Below, in pieces: positions 59,847 through 64,000 of a stretch of 64,000 nt of DNA (positions within the stretch are counted from its first letter, which is position 1; every line of letters starts with the position of its first letter). The stretch lies in the NCBI GenBank assembly GCA_016932335.1, contig JAFGCZ010000012.1, positions 308,721 to 372,720 on the forward strand, in the 5' to 3' direction. Source of the stretch: Opitutales bacterium (lineage in GTDB: Bacteria > Verrucomicrobiota > Verrucomicrobiia > Opitutales > Oceanipulchritudinaceae). The translations under genes and the position numbers were made by a program. The notes under the pieces were generated by a model. It was not told where the DNA came from, made no database searches, and saw nothing but the letters and a program-made list of their open reading frames with translations.

Positions 59847-60848
59847 ATGTCTTGCCTAAAAACCATTTTCATGGGCAGTGATCCTATTGTCCTGCCTCTG
59901 TTGCGATCCCTGAAAGAGGATTTCTCTGGAAGTGTAGATTTGCGTGCTGTTTATACCCAACCGGACAAACGCTCAGGGCGCGGGATGAGGCTGCAGGAGG
60001 GGCCCGTAAAGCAACTGGCGCTGGAGTTGGGGGTTCCCGTAAGGCAACCGGAGTGCATGAACGAAAACGAATACCGGTGGCTGCAAGAAAACGAATGCCA
60101 ACTGATTCTGGTGATGGCATATGGGCAGATCCTTAAGCAAGCTCTGCTTGATTTGCCCTCCCATGGAATTCTCAATTTTCACGCATCCATACTTCCTGCT
60201 TATCGCGGAGCGTCTCCGTTGGAGGGCGCTATCAGTGAGGGTTGTGACGAAACCGGAGTCACCCTGATGCAGATTATTCGTGAGTTGGATGCCGGTCCTA
60301 TTTTGGACGTTGAGAAAATTCCGGTTTGCGGAAGTCTTTGTCGAAGCGCTTTGGCAGATGCTTTGTCCCATGCCTGTGTCCCCCTGTTGAAGCGTAATAT
60401 CGATGGGATTGCCTCGAAAGCATTGTCCTTTGTTCCGCAAAACAGAGATGAGGCTACCTTTACCCGAATCCTAACGAAGCAGGACAGTCTTTTGGATTTC
60501 CGTCAGTCTGCGCAAAAACTCTACAATCGCTATCGTGCATTGAAAGAGTGGCCGGGGAGTGCGTTTGAATACCGGGGCGAGCGTATTCGCATTGGAGAAC
60601 TGAAGTTCGTGTCCAATGTTTCAGGAACGCCGGGTACTGTTCTATCTGCGGATAATTCCGGATTGCTTGTGGCCTGTGGCGAGGATGCTTTGCTCTGCCT
60701 GCAGTTGCAGCGCCCGGGTGGTCGTATGATGCCGGTGGCTGATTTTCTCAGAGGTTATTCCTTAGATCAGGGAGCTGTATTGGATCAGGTGGATATGATT
60801 CCTTTGGTGGCATCCAAGCCGTTTCCTTATCGCAAACGCAACGGATAA
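59847..60848 (+). CDS. fmt: Methionyl-tRNA formyltransferase
   Basis: A 333-residue enzyme: 'TIFMGSDPIVLPLL' N-terminus, 'QPDKRSGRGMRLQEGPVK', 'LILVMAYGQILKQALLDL', 'GILNFHASILPAYRGASPLE' (the SLLP-type active loop) and a C-terminal tRNA-binding domain. It formylates initiator Met-tRNA with 10-formyltetrahydrofolate. Gap to der is 15 bases. Confidence 0.95.
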   Translation: MSCLKTIFMGSDPIVLPLLRSLKEDFSGSVDLRAVYTQPDKRSGRGMRLQEGPVKQLALELGVPVRQPECMNENEYRWLQENECQLILVMAYGQILKQALLDLPSHGILNFHASILPAYRGASPLEGAISEGCDETGVTLMQIIRELDAGPILDVEKIPVCGSLCRSALADALSHACVPLLKRNIDGIASKALSFVPQNRDEATFTRILTKQDSLLDFRQSAQKLYNRYRALKEWPGSAFEYRGERIRIGELKFVSNVSGTPGTVLSADNSGLLVACGEDALLCLQLQRPGGRMMPVADFLRGYSLDQGAVLDQVDMIPLVASKPFPYRKRNG

Positions 60849-60923
60849 CCTTTTTGAAGGCTTGCATTGACGTATAGTGTATTCTTCCCATCATAGGCGG
60901 AGAACTATCAGATCACTATTCTC

Positions 60924-61502
60924 ATGAGTATTTATCGTATCCTGCTGCTTTCTTTCTTTTGTCTGCCTTCTCTTTGGGCACAATCCACTTATAACAATAC
61001 CAATGTGAGGTTGGCTAATCTGGAGCAGGATCTTCAACGCACAAATGCCATTGTCGGCCGTTTGCAAATTCAGATTGAGGAATTGCAACGGGAGAATGCT
61101 CAGTTGCGTGCCGGCAATAATGTGGCTTATGTTACGGTTAATGAGATGAATTCAGCGTTGCAGAGCCTTCGTCAGGAAGTGGCCTCGGCAAATGCTCAAC
61201 TGAAAAACGAAGTAGCCATTGAGGTGGGGCAGCAATTGGCCTCGCTTGCCGAGAAGACTCAAAAGGCGATGCAGGCTTTAGCTAAAACCGTGGAAGCTCA
61301 ACCGCAGATTGTATCTGAAATTCGTTTCAGCGACGATTTCCCGAAGTCAGGTATCTCTTATACGATCCAGCCCGGGGATACACTATCCAGTATTGCCAAA
61401 CGGAATAATTCTACAGTAAAAGATATTCAGAACGCCAACAAGATTCTCGACCCTGCAAAAATTCAGGTTGGTAGTGTTATTTTTGTTCCCCAATCGCAGT
61501 AA
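60924..61502 (+). CDS. Secreted LysM protein with coiled coil
   Basis: A 192-residue protein with a signal peptide ('RILLLSFFCLPSLWAQ'), a coiled-coil region of about residues 28-115 (many Leu/Glu/Gln heptads), and one LysM domain at about 145-190 ('YTIQPGDTLSSIAKRNNS', 'IQVGSVIFVPQ') that binds peptidoglycan. It is a probable cell-wall scaffold or activator. It lies between fmt and parB. Confidence 0.9.
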   Translation: MSIYRILLLSFFCLPSLWAQSTYNNTNVRLANLEQDLQRTNAIVGRLQIQIEELQRENAQLRAGNNVAYVTVNEMNSALQSLRQEVASANAQLKNEVAIEVGQQLASLAEKTQKAMQALAKTVEAQPQIVSEIRFSDDFPKSGISYTIQPGDTLSSIAKRNNSTVKDIQNANKILDPAKIQVGSVIFVPQSQ

Positions 61503-61510
61503 TATATATC

Positions 61511-62518
61511 ATGGCAAGCAGTAACAGTAGATTAGGCAGAGGCTTGGACAGTCTCATTTCCGGAGGTATTTCCGCTCAGGTTAAACCCGTTGAAACAAAA
61601 ATAACTCCGGTTGCCAAAAAAGTGTCGGCTAAAAAGGCCACTAAGAAAATTTCTAAAAAACAGGCCCCTGAGAAAAAGGCTGTAGTCACGGTTGATAAAC
61701 CCAAAGATACGTTGCCGACACCTGACGGGTTTGTGGAAATACCGATTTCTTCAGTTGAGCCTAATCCTTATCAGCCGCGTCGAGAGATGACGCCGGAAAA
61801 GGTGCAGGAACTTGCCGAAAGTATTCGTTCGGAAGGTTTGTTGCAGCCGATTGTCGTCAGGCAAGCCGGAGATAAAAAATATCAGTTGATTGCCGGTGAA
61901 CGTCGTTGGCGTGCCTGTATGCTGCTCAAGCTGGTTCGCATTCCTGCACGGGTTATCCAGGCAAGTGAGGCTTCCGCGGCGGTGATTGCCATGATTGAGA
62001 ACCTTCAGCGGGAAAATCTCAACCCCGTTGAAGAATCACTCGGCTATGCTAGCCTCATGCGTGACTTTGACCTGACGCAGGAAGCGGTGTCCGAACGGGT
62101 GGGGAAGCCACGCTCTTCTGTTGCCAATTCGCTGCGTTTGTTGCAGTTGGAACGAGAGGTTCAAGGCTACATTGCCAAAGGACTGCTTTCAGTTGGGCAT
62201 GCCAAGGTTTTGCTTGGTTTGGAGGAAACGGAGCAGCAGTTGATGCTGGCCCGTAAAATAATCGAAAAAGGAATTTCTGTTCGCGAGACTGAGCGCCTGG
62301 TGCAGGCTCTGCGCTCGGCAAAGTCCAACGCTCCCAAGTCATCCAAATTGGTCTCTGCCCAGGAGCAGACCGCCATCGTGGATTTGGAACATAAGCTAGG
62401 CGCTTATTTTAATACGAAAATTCAGATGAAACATTCTCCGAAAAAGGGTAAAATTGTCATCGAGTACTTTGGCAATGAAGACTTGCAGCGCATTTTAGAA
62501 AAAATAGGTATTTCATAA
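61511..62518 (+). CDS. parB: Chromosome partitioning protein ParB
   Basis: A 335-residue ParB: N-terminal 'SRLGRGLDSLISGG', a Lys-rich linker, the CTP-binding 'ISSVEPNPYQPRREM' and 'IAGERRWRA' motifs, an HTH region ('EAVSERVGKPRSSVANSLRL') that would bind parS, and a C-terminal dimer domain. It starts 8 bases after the LysM gene. ParA is not in the window; no parS consensus sequence was looked for in full. Confidence 0.95.
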   Translation: MASSNSRLGRGLDSLISGGISAQVKPVETKITPVAKKVSAKKATKKISKKQAPEKKAVVTVDKPKDTLPTPDGFVEIPISSVEPNPYQPRREMTPEKVQELAESIRSEGLLQPIVVRQAGDKKYQLIAGERRWRACMLLKLVRIPARVIQASEASAAVIAMIENLQRENLNPVEESLGYASLMRDFDLTQEAVSERVGKPRSSVANSLRLLQLEREVQGYIAKGLLSVGHAKVLLGLEETEQQLMLARKIIEKGISVRETERLVQALRSAKSNAPKSSKLVSAQEQTAIVDLEHKLGAYFNTKIQMKHSPKKGKIVIEYFGNEDLQRILEKIGIS

Positions 62519-62584
62519 AAAGCTTGATTCATAAGCTCCTGTGCTACATTTTCCCCATTTTTCATTACGAAGGAAACGGCTTCT

Positions 62585-62956
62585 ATGATACACATCCTTA
62601 CGACTTTTCTTATTTTTGTTTTGATTCTTGTCAGCCTCTTTATGGTGTTGGTAGTTCTTATGCAGCGCTCCAATACTGATGGTGGCTTGGGGTCTGCCTT
62701 TGGCGGCGGTATTACAGAATCTGCCTTCGGAGCAGAGGCCGGGAACTTTTTAAGTCGTTTGACTGTCTATTCCGCTATTGCTTTTTTTGTTTTAAGCCTT
62801 GGCATTTACATGCTTCTTTTGGCGCAACACAAAAAACCCGAACAGGTATCTGATGAGCATATGCTGACGGTTACTGCTGATGCCGCACCTGCAGAGCAGA
62901 GTGCACCGGCGGAACAGCCCGTTGCTCCTGTTCAGGATGAAGTTCCTGCAGAATAA
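62585..62956 (+). CDS. secG: Protein-export subunit SecG
   Basis: A 123-residue SecG: two membrane helices ('FLIFVLILVSLFMVLVVLMQ' and a second near residue 60-80), with 'QRSNTDGGLGSAFGGGITES' between, and an Ala/Pro/Glu-rich C-terminal tail. A GAAGGA Shine-Dalgarno precedes the ATG. It is part of the SecYEG translocon. A terminator follows. Confidence 0.93.
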   Translation: MIHILTTFLIFVLILVSLFMVLVVLMQRSNTDGGLGSAFGGGITESAFGAEAGNFLSRLTVYSAIAFFVLSLGIYMLLLAQHKKPEQVSDEHMLTVTADAAPAEQSAPAEQPVAPVQDEVPAE

Positions 62957-62974
62957 AATATTCTTAGATTTTCA

Positions 62975-63005
62975 AAAAAGGCCGTGCGATAGCGCGGCCT
63001 TTTCT
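62975..63005 (+). terminator. Rho-independent terminator after secG
   Basis: A 10-bp stem (62978-62988 with 62993-63003, one wobble) with loop GATA, preceded by A-run and followed by TTTT, about 22 bases after the secG stop. Confidence 0.88.
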
Positions 63006-63021
63006 TTATCAATAGATCGTT

Positions 63022-63879
63022 ATGAAACTCCGCCTACTTCCTTGCTTTCTTGGTATTATGGTTCTATTGAGCCAGCCGCTTTCCGCTCAATATAAGAATC
63101 GACCAAAACCAAATCTGATGCGACCGGATCCGGTTTCTGAAGAACAGGGGAGGGAGTTGCTTGAGGGGATCCGTAGGATGAACCTGCCGACATACTATGC
63201 GTTGAGGTTTCAGCTGCGCTACATGCCTCATCGCGGGGATGATCGTTGGGTGTCAGGTTCGCTTTGGGGAACATGGAGTGTTCAGGGAAATGCACTGCGT
63301 ATCTTTTTTCCGCAGATCAGCGAGGGGCAGTCTTTAACTTGTTTCAGCTACAGCGGAGAAAGCCCCAAAGCTTTTATTTCGGAAGATTCAGAGCCGGTTA
63401 AGACGGTGTCTCTGGCTGCTACCGGAGAAGAATTGATCCCTGGCATGGGTTTGACTGTTTTTGACTTGCAAATGCCCTATCTGCATTGGACGGATGCCGT
63501 TTATGAGGGACCTACTCGCGTTAAGGGCCGTCCCGCCCACCGTTTTATTCTCTATCCCGAGGACTCCGCCGACTATGGGGCCATCGGTGCCGTGCGTGTT
63601 TATATTGATGAGGATTATCAGGTGATTCTCCAGGCGGAAGTCTTGGACCATTCCGGGAATCTGATGCGCACATTTCAGGTGGGCAGCCTGAAGAAAATTG
63701 GAGAGTGCTGGATTGTTAAGGAATTCAATTTTATCGATGCGGTAAACAAATCCAAAGCCAGAGTCATGATTACCGGCGCCTCACTGGGAAATGTATTCGA
63801 TTTGCGCTTTCTGGATGTAGGGTCTGCGGCGGAGCAGGTGGATCCTCTACCGGAGAGTGCCTACGAGCCCACCCGTTAA
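63022..63879 (+). CDS. LolA-like exported protein (outer-membrane lipoprotein-sorting type)
   Basis: A 285-residue secreted protein with signal peptide 'LPCFLGIMVLLSQPLSAQ'. The mature part has the pattern of the outer-membrane lipoprotein-sorting/LolA-like group: 'TYYALRFQLRYMP', 'LIPGMGLTVFDLQMPYLHW', 'VKGRPAHRFILYPED', 'VRVYIDEDYQVILQAEVLD'. It may carry a lipid or lipoprotein through the periplasm. Its own terminator follows at 63891-63923. Confidence 0.72.
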   Translation: MKLRLLPCFLGIMVLLSQPLSAQYKNRPKPNLMRPDPVSEEQGRELLEGIRRMNLPTYYALRFQLRYMPHRGDDRWVSGSLWGTWSVQGNALRIFFPQISEGQSLTCFSYSGESPKAFISEDSEPVKTVSLAATGEELIPGMGLTVFDLQMPYLHWTDAVYEGPTRVKGRPAHRFILYPEDSADYGAIGAVRVYIDEDYQVILQAEVLDHSGNLMRTFQVGSLKKIGECWIVKEFNFIDAVNKSKARVMITGASLGNVFDLRFLDVGSAAEQVDPLPESAYEPTR

Positions 63880-63889
63880 TGGGTACAAG

Positions 63890-63924
63890 GAGAAGCCCGA
63901 AAAACTTTCGCTTTTCGGGCTTCA
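63890..63924. terminator. Bidirectional terminator between LolA-like gene and tRNA-Asp
   Basis: Arms AGAAGCCCGAAAA (63891-63903) and CTTTTCGGGCTTC (63911-63923) form a 12-bp stem over a short loop; it can stop the plus-strand gene and the minus-strand tRNA. Confidence 0.75.

Positions 63925-64000
<76 letters not shown>

Overview
The window reads as a chromosomal segment of a Gram-negative bacterium, most likely a verrucomicrobium of the Opitutae/Puniceicoccales type. This is inferred from gene content: a Minf_1886-family protein, a protein resembling the Verru_Chthon pseudopilin-like cassette, LpxI (so lipid A is made), a second ClpX-like ATPase without a zinc domain, a BtpA-family protein, and a menaquinone rather than ubiquinone context. 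No rRNA, CRISPR array, phage or complete insertion sequence was seen. Most of the window is vertically inherited housekeeping sequence with moderate GC; one long gene (37.6-41.3 kb) is clearly AT-richer and looks acquired.

Layout. 0-2.4 kb: end of a LacI-type regulator, then cobT-cobS (late cobalamin assembly). 2.4-7.7 kb (minus): Minf_1886 protein, two-domain M16 peptidase, large membrane-anchored surface-type protein. 7.8-19.8 kb: the most unusual part. A minus-strand operon encodes a PilM-like/transmembrane/coiled-coil/PEGA/TonB fusion, a receiver-like protein with Glu at the phosphoacceptor site joined to a degenerate AAA domain, and a membrane protein with two cyclic-nucleotide-binding-like domains. 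It is divergent from a 1.3-kilo-residue coiled-coil protein with a degenerate receiver, a protein with kinase/APH-like motifs, and a cysteine-containing PAS protein. 19.7-23.7 kb (minus): ClpX-like ATPase, menaquinone methyltransferase, and the ATPase and permease of a zinc/manganese-type ABC importer. 23.8-27.8 kb (plus): HU/IHF protein, hisS, BtpA-family protein, cyclophilin lipoprotein, RNA methyltransferase. 28-37.5 kb: exported proteins and lipoproteins, glyoxalase-fold protein, gpmI, PfkB kinase, ExoD, nadD-rsfS, then a 23-nt tandem repeat.

37.5-44.4 kb: a SIR2-domain protein of anti-phage type (1264 aa), a secreted GH2 glycosidase, tRNA-Ala(CGC) and a CAU-anticodon tRNA. 44.6-48.6 kb: NtrC-type sigma-54 activator, aspartate aminotransferase, galE. 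48.7-51.7 kb: ketosynthase, acyl carrier protein and CrtI/phytoene-desaturase-like oxidoreductase, a small lipid or polyene cassette. 51.77-51.96 kb: a 6S RNA recognised from its terminal stem, internal hairpins and upstream promoter. 52-55.6 kb (minus): leuS-lpxI. 55.7-63.9 kb (plus): family-4-like uracil-DNA glycosylase, Lrp regulator with aminotransferase, der-fmt-LysM protein-parB-secG, LolA-like exported protein. The window ends inside tRNA-Asp.

How the genes work together: housekeeping runs (leuS-lpxI, nadD-rsfS, hisS operon, der-fmt-parB-secG) support translation, envelope and chromosome maintenance. The 7.8-19.8 kb locus looks like a dedicated envelope-linked signalling or structural system: a cytoplasmic PilM-like/TonB trans-envelope protein, two pseudo-receivers, a possible nucleotide sensor and a very long coiled coil. 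This is the best candidate for an undescribed system here. All product names rest on reading motifs by eye; no database search was done.
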